Assembly: GCA_023449275.1 (NCBI GenBank)
Contig: JAEXJM010000034.1
Coordinates: 1 to 21,561, forward strand
Origin: Pseudomonadota bacterium
GTDB lineage: Bacteria > Pseudomonadota > Gammaproteobacteria > Burkholderiales > Burkholderiaceae_D
Reading direction: 5' to 3'
Length of the DNA: 21,561 nucleotides
A program made the position numbers and the translations under genes. Below, one piece after another: positions 7,749 to 15,339 of this stretch. Numbering within the stretch: position 1 is the stretch's first letter; each line of letters starts with the position of its first letter. The notes beneath the pieces were generated by a model that saw only the letters and a list, made by a program, of their open reading frames with translations, had not been told where the DNA came from and ran no database searches.

Positions 7749-8080
7749 TGCCTTTACTTTATACCGAATTAAAAGTTTCTGCTTGTGCGCGAACGCAAAG
7801 TCCACATTTGATAATACGTGTTTTCAAGTCTTCGTGCAGCCTTGTGCCACTCTACGGTTGCAGTGTTGCCATCAAATTTTTAGCCTACGTCAAAAATCCA
7901 CCGTTTTTTGGGAAAATCGCTTGACTTTGACTATCTTTGCGCCAACAATGGACTGGTTGACATGCGCATGGTCCAGTGCCTGTCGATAGCAAGATTATAA
8001 AAAAGGACTGGTACGGATCAAACTTGTTTTTTCCGATGGTTTCATTAGCATAATGCGTTTTTATAGAAAGACCCTCTTTT
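7749..8080. other. 332-bp spacer between divergent clpS and cold-shock gene
   Basis: No convincing protein-coding frame was found here. It must hold the promoters for clpS (minus) and the cold-shock gene (plus). A perfect TTGACA lies at 7957-7962 but has no good -10 at 16-18 bp. TATAAA-like (7996-8001) and CATAAT (8049-8054, with TTGTTT at 8024-8029 but a 19-bp spacing) elements are closer to the gene. If transcription starts near the TTGACA, the cold-shock mRNA would have a leader of over 80 bases, as known for thermoregulated cspA mRNAs. The choice between a long and a short leader cannot be made from sequence alone. Confidence 0.4.
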
Positions 8081-8284
8081 ATGGCAACTGGTACAGTCAA
8101 GTGGTTTAACGATTCCAAAGGTTTCGGTTTCATTACCCCGGAAGACGGTGGTGAGGACTTGTTCGCACACTTCTCCGCAATCAACATGAATGGCTTCAAA
8201 ACCTTGAAAGAAGGACAAAAGGTTCAATTTGAAGTCACTCAAGGCCCAAAAGGCAAACAGGCTTCCAATATCCAATCCATTTAA
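8081..8284 (+). CDS. cspA: Cold-shock domain protein (CspA family)
   Basis: This is a 67-residue single-domain nucleic-acid chaperone of the CspA family that binds single-stranded RNA or DNA and melts secondary structure. Both RNA-binding motifs are present: RNP1 as KGFGFI at 13-18 and RNP2 as DLFAHF at 26-31. The N-terminus MATGTVKWFN and the ending of about SNIQSI are typical of betaproteobacterial Csp proteins. The gene is monocistronic, with a strong terminator 25 bp past the stop. The long upstream spacer might encode a structured leader. Whether this paralogue is cold-induced or constitutive cannot be told, so the symbol names the family rather than a specific orthologue. Confidence 0.96.
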   Translation: MATGTVKWFNDSKGFGFITPEDGGEDLFAHFSAINMNGFKTLKEGQKVQFEVTQGPKGKQASNIQSI

Positions 8285-8308
8285 TTCCCGATTGGACAAG
8301 ACCTTGGA

Positions 8309-8334
8309 AACCCCGCGGCATCGTGGGGTTTTTT
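8309..8334 (+). terminator. Intrinsic terminator of the cold-shock gene
   Basis: AACCCCGC (8309-8316) pairs with GTGGGGTT (8323-8330) around a 6-base loop, an 8-bp stem with one G-U pair. It is followed by an uninterrupted T-run to 8334. It lies 25 bp past the cold-shock stop codon and is a canonical rho-independent terminator. Confidence 0.9.
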
Positions 8335-8349
8335 ATTGCCCTTGATCCA

Positions 8350-8355
8350 TATAAT
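8350..8355 (+). promoter_or_regulatory. Candidate -10 element for the pseudouridine synthase gene
   Basis: A perfect TATAAT sits at 8350-8355, just past the cold-shock terminator and 54 bp before the preferred rsuA start. No good -35 hexamer is at the right distance, because that interval falls in the terminator T-run. A second weaker hexamer, TACAAT at 8397-8402, would place the start close to the ATG. Confidence 0.33.
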
Positions 8356-8408
8356 GACATAAAAACGATTTTCGCGTTTTTGTGACGGAATTCTTTTACA
8401 ATGCCGCT

Positions 8409-9128
8409 ATGGAAATGACATTGGAAAAGATTCTTCAGCGCCAGGGCTTCGGCAGCCGGAAACTGTGTCGCAACCTGATTCTCCAGCGCCGTGTCGAGAT
8501 CGGCAACAGCGTCTGCGCCGATCCTGACTGTCGTTTCGAGACGAATGGCCTTTTCTACTCTGTCGATGGCGAAAGCTGGCTTTACCGCGAGCATCTTTAT
8601 ATCGTGCTGAACAAGCCGTCAGGCTATGAATGCTCCCACCAGCCACAGCACCATTCCAGCGTTTTCACGCTTTTTCCCTCACAATTCATCCAGCGGGGCA
8701 TGCAATGCGTCGGGCGGCTGGATCAGGATACGACCGGGCTGCTTCTGCTCTCGGACGATGGTGATTTCATTCACCGATACACGTCACCGAAGAAAAAAAT
8801 CCCAAAAGTTTATGATATCTCAACACATGCCCGAATCGACGAGCTTCAGCTCGAAAAACTGAAAAACGGTGTCCGGTTGAGAGATGAAACGGGTATCACG
8901 AAAGCCCTTGCATGCGAGAGTCTGGATGATCACGAAATGAGGCTTGTCATTACCGAGGGCAAATACCATCAGGTGAAACGTATGGTCGCCGCGGCAGGCA
9001 ATCGTGTTGAAAAACTTCACCGCTCGGCAATCGGCGGGCTTTTACTGGAAAACTCTCTTGCCACCGGTGAATGGCGTTATCTGGATAATGCGGATCTGGA
9101 AAAACTGAATGGGCCGGTCAGTTTCTGA
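8409..9128 (+). CDS. rsuA: RsuA-family 16S rRNA pseudouridine synthase
   Basis: This 239-residue protein isomerises a specific uridine in rRNA; RsuA itself modifies position 516 of 16S rRNA. An S4-type RNA-binding domain covers about residues 3-60 (LEKILQRQGFGSRKLCRNLI near its start). The catalytic domain begins at IVLNKPSGYECS. The catalytic Asp is Asp105 in GRLDQDTTGLLLLSDDG, and a typical KYHQVKRM helix follows in the C-terminal half. A GTG at 8382 would add nine residues. I prefer the ATG at 8409 because the S4 domain begins right after it, and an ATG two codons later is also possible. RsuA is favoured over RluB/RluE/RluF by length and overall sequence, but the exact uridine is inferred. 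It converges on lpd with 31 bp between stops. Confidence 0.88.
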   Translation: MEMTLEKILQRQGFGSRKLCRNLILQRRVEIGNSVCADPDCRFETNGLFYSVDGESWLYREHLYIVLNKPSGYECSHQPQHHSSVFTLFPSQFIQRGMQCVGRLDQDTTGLLLLSDDGDFIHRYTSPKKKIPKVYDISTHARIDELQLEKLKNGVRLRDETGITKALACESLDDHEMRLVITEGKYHQVKRMVAAAGNRVEKLHRSAIGGLLLENSLATGEWRYLDNADLEKLNGPVSF

Positions 9129-9135
9129 CCCGCCC
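9111..9135. terminator. Stable hairpin over the rsuA stop codon, between convergent genes
   Basis: GGTCAG (9116-9121) and CTGACC (9125-9130) form a perfect stem with a TTT loop. It extends past one C-C mismatch with GGGC (9111-9114) against GCCC (9132-9135), for ten base pairs in total. The rsuA TGA (9126-9128) lies in the 3' arm. The lpd stop is at 9160 on the other strand. There is no T-run on either side, so a bidirectional stop signal is an inference from position and stability. Confidence 0.4.
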
Positions 9136-9159
9136 GTATTCAAACCGTTTTAAAACACG

Positions 9160-10911
9160 TTATTTCTTCCCCGGAATGTACAGATCGGTAATCGTACCGA
9201 GCCCGGCTTCTGCTGCAAACATGACGGTTTCCGACAAAGACGGATGTGGATGTATCGTCAATGCGATATCTTCCAGATCGGCCCCCATTTCAAAAGCCAG
9301 TGTCGTTTCGGAAAGCAGTTCACCCGCATTCGTCCCGGCAATGGCCGCCCCCAGAAGACGTCTTGAGTCTTTGTCCCACAGGAGTTTGGTCAAACCGTCT
9401 TTTCGCCCCATTGTCAGGTTACGTCCCGAAGCGCTCCACGGGAATACCGTCTTTTCTACGGCGATTCCCCTCGCTTTCGCTTCATTTTCAGTCAATCCCA
9501 TCCAGGCGATTTCAGGATCGGTATAAGCGACGGATGGTACCGTCATGGCATCATACCCGGCCTTGAGTCCTGCTATCACTTCTGCAGCGATTTTCCCCTC
9601 ATAACTGGCCTTGTGTGCCAGCATCGGTTCGCCACAGATATCGCCAATGGCATAGATATGGTGCACATTCGTCTGCTGTTTGCGATCGACCGGTATGAAT
9701 CCACGTTCATCGACATACACACCGGCTTTTTCCGCGCCGATCAGTTTCCCGTTCGGACGACGTCCCACGGCCACCAGCACCAGATCATATTGCCGCTTTT
9801 CTTTCGGAGCGCCTGTCCCCTCAAAAGTCGCTTCCAGACGCAGGCCTTTTTCGTCCAGTTTCGATACCCTTGTATGGGTATAAACAGCCTCATACCGTTT
9901 ACGGATACGGTTGAGAAGCGGTGATACGACGTCCCGGTCCGCTGCGGGAATGAGGCCATCCGAAAATTCGGCAATCGTGACTTTCGCGCCCAGCGCATCA
10001 TAAACACACGCCATTTCCAGACCAATGATTCCACCGCCGATCACCAGCATCTTTTCAGGTATCTTTTTCAGGTCAAGCGCGCCGGTGGAATCAACGAGAG
10101 CGGGATGTCCGTAAGGGAAATCCGGCAGCCTGGCCGCGGTTGAACCTGCAGCGATGATCGCGTTTTTAAAACGTACCGACCAACCTTCGTTTTGTCCGTC
10201 AACGTTCAGTTCATGCGGCCCGACAAACTGTCCATTGCCCTGCAAAACCCGGATTTCCCTTGCCTTTGCAAGCGCTGCCAGTCCACCCGTCAGCTTGTCG
10301 ACGATGTCCTGCTTCCACCGGTTCAACGTCTCCGGATCGATTTCCGGTTTGGCAAAACGCACCCCTGCCTCATTGATCTCTTCTGCCTCCGTAATCACTT
10401 TGGCGGCATGAAGGAGCGCTTTGGACGGAATACAGCCAACGTTAAGGCAAACTCCGCCCAAAACAGGATAGCGTTCGACCAGAACGACTTTCTGGCCCAG
10501 ATCAGCCGCACGAAAAGCCGCCGTATAACCGCCCGGGCCGGCTCCCAGAACCAGCGTATCGCACTCGACGATACTGGTTGCTCCACGGCTGCTCGATATA
10601 GAGGCAGGACGTTCCGCCTGCACACTGACAGCACTGTCAGGTATTTTTTCCAGTCTTTCCGAAACCGGTGTTTCCTCAATATCGAGTGAAAGCAGAACAG
10701 AACCTTCGGAAACCTTGTCCCCAAGTTTGATTTTCAATTCCATGACCTTGCCGGCTTCCGACGACGGGATTTCCATACTCGCCTTGTCCGACTCGACCAG
10801 CACGATCGACTGGTCCCTGGCGATTTCCTCACCCTCTTTCACCATCACTTCGATGACTTCCGCATTCTGGACGTCGCCAATGTCCGGCACTCTGATTTCC
10901 ACCGTTTTCAT
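9160..10911 (-). CDS. lpdA: Dihydrolipoamide dehydrogenase (E3) with N-terminal lipoyl domain
   Basis: E3 reoxidises dihydrolipoyl groups of the pyruvate dehydrogenase complex with NAD+. At 583 residues it is about 100 longer than E. coli Lpd because of an N-terminal lipoyl domain (1-80, lipoyl-lysine Lys43 in ESDKASMEI) and a linker to about 115. The E3 body follows: FAD motif GAGPGG at 123-128, redox disulfide Cys155/Cys160 in GGVCLNVGCIPSK, NAD motif GGGIIGLE at 292-299, and the active-site pair His556/Glu561 in HPHPSLSE. The start has GAGGT seven bases upstream. It is the last gene of the aceE-aceF-lpd operon. A lipoyl domain fused to E3 is known in Neisseria and other betaproteobacteria. 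The 5' DNA is nearly identical to the start of aceF. Confidence 0.97.
   Translation of the reverse strand: MKTVEIRVPDIGDVQNAEVIEVMVKEGEEIARDQSIVLVESDKASMEIPSSEAGKVMELKIKLGDKVSEGSVLLSLDIEETPVSERLEKIPDSAVSVQAERPASISSSRGATSIVECDTLVLGAGPGGYTAAFRAADLGQKVVLVERYPVLGGVCLNVGCIPSKALLHAAKVITEAEEINEAGVRFAKPEIDPETLNRWKQDIVDKLTGGLAALAKAREIRVLQGNGQFVGPHELNVDGQNEGWSVRFKNAIIAAGSTAARLPDFPYGHPALVDSTGALDLKKIPEKMLVIGGGIIGLEMACVYDALGAKVTIAEFSDGLIPAADRDVVSPLLNRIRKRYEAVYTHTRVSKLDEKGLRLEATFEGTGAPKEKRQYDLVLVAVGRRPNGKLIGAEKAGVYVDERGFIPVDRKQQTNVHHIYAIGDICGEPMLAHKASYEGKIAAEVIAGLKAGYDAMTVPSVAYTDPEIAWMGLTENEAKARGIAVEKTVFPWSASGRNLTMGRKDGLTKLLWDKDSRRLLGAAIAGTNAGELLSETTLAFEMGADLEDIALTIHPHPSLSETVMFAAEAGLGTITDLYIPGKK
10766..10861 (-). 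repeat. Lipoyl-domain coding repeat, copy in lpdA
   Basis: This 96-bp stretch encodes residues around the lipoyl-lysine of the E3 lipoyl domain. It matches 12152-12247 in aceF at 94 of 96 positions by direct comparison, including 60 consecutive identical bases at 10766-10825. The two differences are at 10826 and 10852. Similarity falls sharply on both sides. Confidence 0.92.
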
Positions 10912-10968
10912 GTCGTTAACCTCATACAGTCTTTAGTCGCCTGAATCCGTATTTGCCGGAAGACGATC

Positions 10969-12297
10969 TTATAAAAGCGTTTCTTTCATATCGCCCAGTA
11001 CGTCGGACAGATAGGTGATGAAACGGGTACCCTCTGCCCCATCGATAACCCGATGGTCGTAAGATAAAGACAAGGGGAGGATCTGTCGTGGCACGAACTG
11101 ATGCCCGTCCCAGACAGGCTGTGTCGAAATACGTGACAGGCCGACAATCGCGACTTCAGGAGCATTGATCAGAGGTGTGAAGTACGTACCGCCGATGCCA
11201 CCCAAAGAGGTAATGGTGAAACTGGCTCCCTGCATATCGGATGGATTGAGTTTCCCTTCACGCGCCAGTGCCGACAACTGCGCCAGTTCACGTGAGATTT
11301 CCATCAAGCCCTTTTTGTCGGCATCACGGATAACCGGAACCACCAGTCCATGAACCGTATCGGCGGCAAACCCGATATGGTAATAACGTTTCAGAATCAG
11401 ATTCTCTCCGGTCGCATCGACGGACGCATTGAACTGGGGATATTTTTTCAGTGCCGATACACAGGCCTTGATGACGAATGAAAGGACCGTCAGCTTCACA
11501 CCCTCGTTTTTATGCCTCTCATTGGCCTGTTTTCTGAACGCTTCCAGATCGGACACATCGGCCTGGTCATACTGGGTCACATGCGGAATCATGACCCAGT
11601 TCCTGTGAAGATTGGGGCCACTGATTTTCTTGATTCGGGACAGCGGCTGCAACTCTGTTTCACCGAACTGGGAGAAGTCCAGTGAAGGCCATGGAGGCAG
11701 ATTCATGAAATTGTCGAAACGATTGGGCGATCCGTCCCGGTTCAGCATCGTTTTCACATAGAGCTGAATGTCTTCTCTCAGAATGCGTTTTTTCGGGCCT
11801 GATCCTTCCACCCTTCTCAAATCGACACCCAGCTCACGGGCATATTTCCTGACAGAAGGCGAAGCATGTGGCGCAACAGTATCCGACTTGTGATCCGGAA
11901 CAGAATCCTGCGCTTCATACACAGCAGTTTCCATTGCCGACACAACCGGAGCCGGTTTTTCTTTTACTTGGCCCCTGGCTTCAGCCGGGGCTGAACTTGC
12001 TGCCACTTTGACGGGAGCATGATCAGCAGGCTTTTGTTCCGGAACAGTTTTTACAGTCTCTTCCGAGTCCAGTAGAAGCAGAACCGATCCCTTGGAGACC
12101 TTGTCACCCAGCCTGACCTTCAGCTCCCTGACCTTTCCGGCATGTGACGAGGGGATTTCCATACTCGCCTTGTCCGACTCGACCAGCACGATCGACTGGT
12201 CCCTGGCGATTGCCTCACCCTCTTTCACCATCACTTCAATGACTTCCACATCCTTGAAGTCACCTATATCCGGCACTTTGATTTCTACTGTTTTCAT
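10969..12297 (-). CDS. aceF: Dihydrolipoamide acetyltransferase, pyruvate dehydrogenase E2
   Basis: E2 forms the core of the pyruvate dehydrogenase complex and passes the acetyl group to CoA. The 442-residue protein has one lipoyl domain at 1-78 (Lys43 in ESDKASMEI), an Ala/Pro/Val-rich linker to about 140, a peripheral-subunit-binding domain at about 143-180 (PSVRKYARELGVDL), a second short linker, and the catalytic domain. The active-site motif SYDHRVIDG lies at 412-420, with His415 and Asp419. An ATG at 12306 is in frame, but it directly abuts the AAAGGG sequence. The ATG at 12297 is properly spaced from it and matches the E3 lipoyl N-terminus MKTVEI. E. coli E2 has three lipoyl domains; this one has one. 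The gene lies between aceE (63 bp upstream) and lpdA (57 bp downstream). Confidence 0.97.
   Translation of the reverse strand: MKTVEIKVPDIGDFKDVEVIEVMVKEGEAIARDQSIVLVESDKASMEIPSSHAGKVRELKVRLGDKVSKGSVLLLLDSEETVKTVPEQKPADHAPVKVAASSAPAEARGQVKEKPAPVVSAMETAVYEAQDSVPDHKSDTVAPHASPSVRKYARELGVDLRRVEGSGPKKRILREDIQLYVKTMLNRDGSPNRFDNFMNLPPWPSLDFSQFGETELQPLSRIKKISGPNLHRNWVMIPHVTQYDQADVSDLEAFRKQANERHKNEGVKLTVLSFVIKACVSALKKYPQFNASVDATGENLILKRYYHIGFAADTVHGLVVPVIRDADKKGLMEISRELAQLSALAREGKLNPSDMQGASFTITSLGGIGGTYFTPLINAPEVAIVGLSRISTQPVWDGHQFVPRQILPLSLSYDHRVIDGAEGTRFITYLSDVLGDMKETLL
12152..12247 (-). repeat. Lipoyl-domain coding repeat, copy in aceF
   Basis: This is the partner of 10766-10861 in lpdA: 94 of 96 bases are identical over the part encoding the lipoyl-lysine hairpin, with 60 consecutive identical bases at 12152-12211. 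The two differences are at 12212 and 12238. The copies are direct repeats separated by about 1.3 kb. Confidence 0.92.
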
Positions 12298-12360
12298 CTC
12301 TTGCATCCCTTTTAAGACTTAATGCAGGAAATACGATGTCTTCCCTCGCCAGACTATCGC

Positions 12361-15054
12361 CTATTCGTCCACCGGATTCGGCTTGTCTCTGTCGATCCCG
12401 TATTTTTCAATCGCTTTGGCAACTGTTTCAACAGGGATATCACCTGACCGGGCCAGCGCTTCAAGAGCCGCTACCGTTATATAATAACGGTCGATTTCAA
12501 AGAAGCGCCTCAGATTGGCACGTGTATCGGAACGGCCGAAACCGTCCGTGCCCAGTACGGTATAGGAACGCCCTTCGGGTATGTAGGCCCTGATCTGTTC
12601 CGCAAACAGGCGAATGTAATCCGTCGAGGCGATGACAGGTCCCCTGGTATCCCGAAGACACCGGGTCGCATAAGGCACTCTCGGTTCTTCCCCGGGATGC
12701 ATCATGTTCCAGCGTTCCACGTCGTTTCCTTCACGGGCAACAAGAGTGAAAGACGTAACCGACCAGATATCTGCCGCGACGTTCCAGTCGTTTTTCAACA
12801 AATCGACCGCGAAAAGCATTTCGTGAGTAATCGTGCCTGATCCCAGCAACTGGACGCGATAAGGCAGGTCTTTTTCCCCTTCCGCCAACAAATACATCCC
12901 TTTCAGAATGCCTTCTTCCTGCCCCGGCTTCATACCGGGTTGTGGATAGGATTCATTCATCACTGAAATGTAATAGAAGACGTTTTCCTGATTTTCCACC
13001 ATGCGGCGTGCACCATCCTGGATGATGACAGCAACTTCATGAGCGAATCCCGGATCGTAGGGAATACAGGTCGGGATCGTCGCGGCGATCACATGGTTAT
13101 GACCATCTTCATGCTGCAGTCCCTCGCCATTCAGGGTCGTTCGGCCTGCCGTGCCGCCGATCAGGAACCCGCGAGCCATGATGTCGGCTGCTGCCCACAT
13201 CAGATCGCCCGTACGCTGGAAACCGAACATGGAATAGTAGGTATAAAACGGCAACGTGATTTTATTGCTGGTCGAATAACTCGTCGCGGAAGCAATCCAG
13301 GAACTGACGCCCCCCGCTTCGGTTATCCCTTCCTGCAGGATCTGTCCGGCCTTGTCTTCACGGTAATACATGACCTCGCCCTGATCGACCGGCTCGTAGA
13401 GCTGGCCTTTCGGGTTGTAGATACCGATCTGGCGGAACAGGCCTTCCATTCCGAACGTACGCGATTCGTCCACCATGATCGGTACGATCCGCCTTCCGAT
13501 ATCCGTCGATCTCAACAAAATGCCGAGTGTCCGCACATACGCTTGTGTCGTCGAAATCTCGCGTCCTTCATGTGTCGGCTCCAGAACCGCCTGAAAAGCC
13601 GACAATGGCGGCACAGTCAGATGTTCATCCGCCTTTTCGCGGCGGTGAGGCAGGTATCCACCCAGCAATTTTCTCCGTTCGTGCAGATATATCATTTCCG
13701 GAGCGTCTGCCGGGGGCATGTAAAAAGGTACTTCATCAAGCTGGTCGTCCGGAATCGGTACTCCGGCCCGGTCACGCAGGGAGCGGATCGTCTTGTCATC
13801 CAGTTTCTTGACCTGATGCGCGATATTCAGCGCTTCTCCTGCCTTGCCCATACCATACCCTTTCACGGTCTGGCATAAAATCACGGTCGGCTGTCCGGTA
13901 TGTTGCTGCGCCGCCCTGAACGCGGCATACACTTTCTGTGGATCATGACCGCCACGCGACAGGCGCCAGATTTCATCGTCCGACATGTTCTCGACCATTT
14001 TCAGAAGTCGGGGATCCTTGCCGAAGAAATGCTCCCTGACATAAGCGCCATCCTTGGCCTTGTACGTCTGGTACTCACCATCGACGGTTTCCATCATGAC
14101 TTTTTTCAGAATATTGTCCTTGTCCCTCGCGAGCAGTTCGTCCCAGTCCGAACCCCAGATGACCTTGATGACGTTCCAGCCTGCCCCGCGGAAATCCGCC
14201 TCCAGTTCCTGAATGATCTTGCCGTTGCCACGAACCGGGCCATCCAGACGCTGCAAATTGCAGTTGATCACCATAATCAGGTTGTCCAGCGACTCGCGTG
14301 ACGCCAGACTGATCGCCCCTTTGGCTTCCGGCTCGTCCATTTCACCGTCACCACAGAAAACCCAGACCTTCCTGCCGGTTGTATCGGCAATATCCCGTGC
14401 CTGCAGATATTTCAGGAAACGGGCCTGATAAATCGCCATGATCGGGCCGAGTCCCATCGATACTGTCGGAAATTGCCAGAAATCCGGCATCAGTTTCGGG
14501 TGAGGATAGGAAGAAAGCCCGTTTCCGTTGACTTCACGCCGGAAATTTTCGAGCTGCTCCTGCGACAGGCGCCCTTCCAGAAAAGCCCGTGCATAAATGC
14601 CGGGGGATGAATGTCCCTGAAAATAGACGAGATCGCCTCCGAATGTTTCTGTCGGTGCACGCCAGAAATGATGAAAGCCGGTACCGAACATGGTCGCCAG
14701 CGACGTAAACGAGGCGATATGACCTCCCAGATTGTCGCCATCCTTGTTGGCACGGACAACCATTGCCATGGCATTCCAGCGCATCCAGCCCCGGAGACGC
14801 GCTTCATAGTCCATATTGCCGGGCGAACCCTGCTGGAGATCCGGAGGAATGGTATTGATATAAGCGGTATTGCTTGAATGCGGAAGGTTGACGCCTTTCT
14901 GTCGTGCGACATCGGCCAGCCGTTCCATCAGATAATGTGCGCGGTCACGCCCCTCGCTTTCGATAACGGAATGAAGCGCCTCGAGCCATTCCGACGTTTC
15001 CTGTTCGTCAGGATCAAACGCATTGACAGAAATATCGTCCTGCGGATTCGCCAT
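12361..15054 (-). CDS. aceE: Pyruvate dehydrogenase E1 component, homodimeric type
   Basis: This is the thiamine-diphosphate-dependent E1 that decarboxylates pyruvate and acetylates the lipoyl group of E2. At 897 residues it has the homodimeric AceE architecture found in proteobacteria, not the alpha/beta type. Seen in the sequence are HIASFTSLATMFGTGFHHFW at 112-131 and the Mg/thiamine-diphosphate motif GDGEMDEPEAKG at 235-246, followed by NCNLQRLDGPVRGNG at 264-278. The frame is open 16 codons further upstream, but the ATG at 15054 is preceded by a strong GGGAGG site and starts the typical Asp/Glu-rich N-terminus. It is the first gene of the minus-strand aceE-aceF-lpdA operon and shares a 285-bp divergent spacer with folD. 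A pyruvate dehydrogenase complex links pyruvate to acetyl-CoA. Confidence 0.97.
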   Translation of the reverse strand: MANPQDDISVNAFDPDEQETSEWLEALHSVIESEGRDRAHYLMERLADVARQKGVNLPHSSNTAYINTIPPDLQQGSPGNMDYEARLRGWMRWNAMAMVVRANKDGDNLGGHIASFTSLATMFGTGFHHFWRAPTETFGGDLVYFQGHSSPGIYARAFLEGRLSQEQLENFRREVNGNGLSSYPHPKLMPDFWQFPTVSMGLGPIMAIYQARFLKYLQARDIADTTGRKVWVFCGDGEMDEPEAKGAISLASRESLDNLIMVINCNLQRLDGPVRGNGKIIQELEADFRGAGWNVIKVIWGSDWDELLARDKDNILKKVMMETVDGEYQTYKAKDGAYVREHFFGKDPRLLKMVENMSDDEIWRLSRGGHDPQKVYAAFRAAQQHTGQPTVILCQTVKGYGMGKAGEALNIAHQVKKLDDKTIRSLRDRAGVPIPDDQLDEVPFYMPPADAPEMIYLHERRKLLGGYLPHRREKADEHLTVPPLSAFQAVLEPTHEGREISTTQAYVRTLGILLRSTDIGRRIVPIMVDESRTFGMEGLFRQIGIYNPKGQLYEPVDQGEVMYYREDKAGQILQEGITEAGGVSSWIASATSYSTSNKITLPFYTYYSMFGFQRTGDLMWAAADIMARGFLIGGTAGRTTLNGEGLQHEDGHNHVIAATIPTCIPYDPGFAHEVAVIIQDGARRMVENQENVFYYISVMNESYPQPGMKPGQEEGILKGMYLLAEGEKDLPYRVQLLGSGTITHEMLFAVDLLKNDWNVAADIWSVTSFTLVAREGNDVERWNMMHPGEEPRVPYATRCLRDTRGPVIASTDYIRLFAEQIRAYIPEGRSYTVLGTDGFGRSDTRANLRRFFEIDRYYITVAALEALARSGDIPVETVAKAIEKYGIDRDKPNPVDE

Positions 15055-15162
15055 AACCACCTCCCAATTGAAGCCATGAAACAGCAAAAAATCAGATAAC
15101 ACGCGTTTACAGGATGATCATAAACCATAAAATGGCAATTCATCTGTTAAAACGCATAGAAA

Positions 15163-15178
15163 AAGTGACTGTTCACTT
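15163..15178. promoter_or_regulatory. Inverted repeat upstream of aceE (candidate operator)
   Basis: AAGTGA (15163-15168) and TCACTT (15173-15178) form a perfect 6-bp inverted repeat with a 4-base spacer, about 110 bp upstream of the aceE start in the aceE/folD spacer. Dyads of this size can bind dimeric regulators, and pyruvate dehydrogenase operons are often controlled by a GntR-type repressor. It does not match the E. coli PdhR site as I recall it. The regulator, if any, is unknown. Confidence 0.3.
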
Positions 15179-15299
15179 CCGGACAAAACGAAATAATGCC
15201 AATACTCTTCAATAAATGGTTTTTTTCGTGTAATTTATAGGGTTTGGCTTGTCCTCATATTTTCCATTGCGCAAAAGAAGGGCAAGATAGTATTCATCG

Positions 15300-15305
15300 T
15301 ATAAT
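15300..15305 (+). promoter_or_regulatory. Candidate -10 element for folD
   Basis: A perfect TATAAT lies at 15300-15305, 34 bp before the folD ATG, so transcription would start near 15312 with a leader of about 28 bases. No recognisable -35 hexamer is found at 16-18 bp. The call rests on the perfect hexamer and the position. Confidence 0.42.
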
Positions 15306-15339
15306 TGTTTTTTAACGGTTTTTTTATACAACAGACAAA

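Noticed and set aside
7758..7763. TATAAA on the minus strand as a clpS -10 element
   Set aside because: It ends about nine bases before the clpS ATG, leaving no room for a normal transcription start and ribosome binding site, and no good -35 is present.
7891..7910. CAAAAA/TTTTTG stem in the clpS-cold-shock spacer
   Set aside because: It is a short AT-rich stem with no flanking features and is easily expected by chance in this AT-rich spacer.
8397..8402. TACAAT as the main rsuA -10, implying a leaderless message
   Set aside because: No -35 is found at the right distance, and the perfect TATAAT at 8350-8355 is a better candidate.
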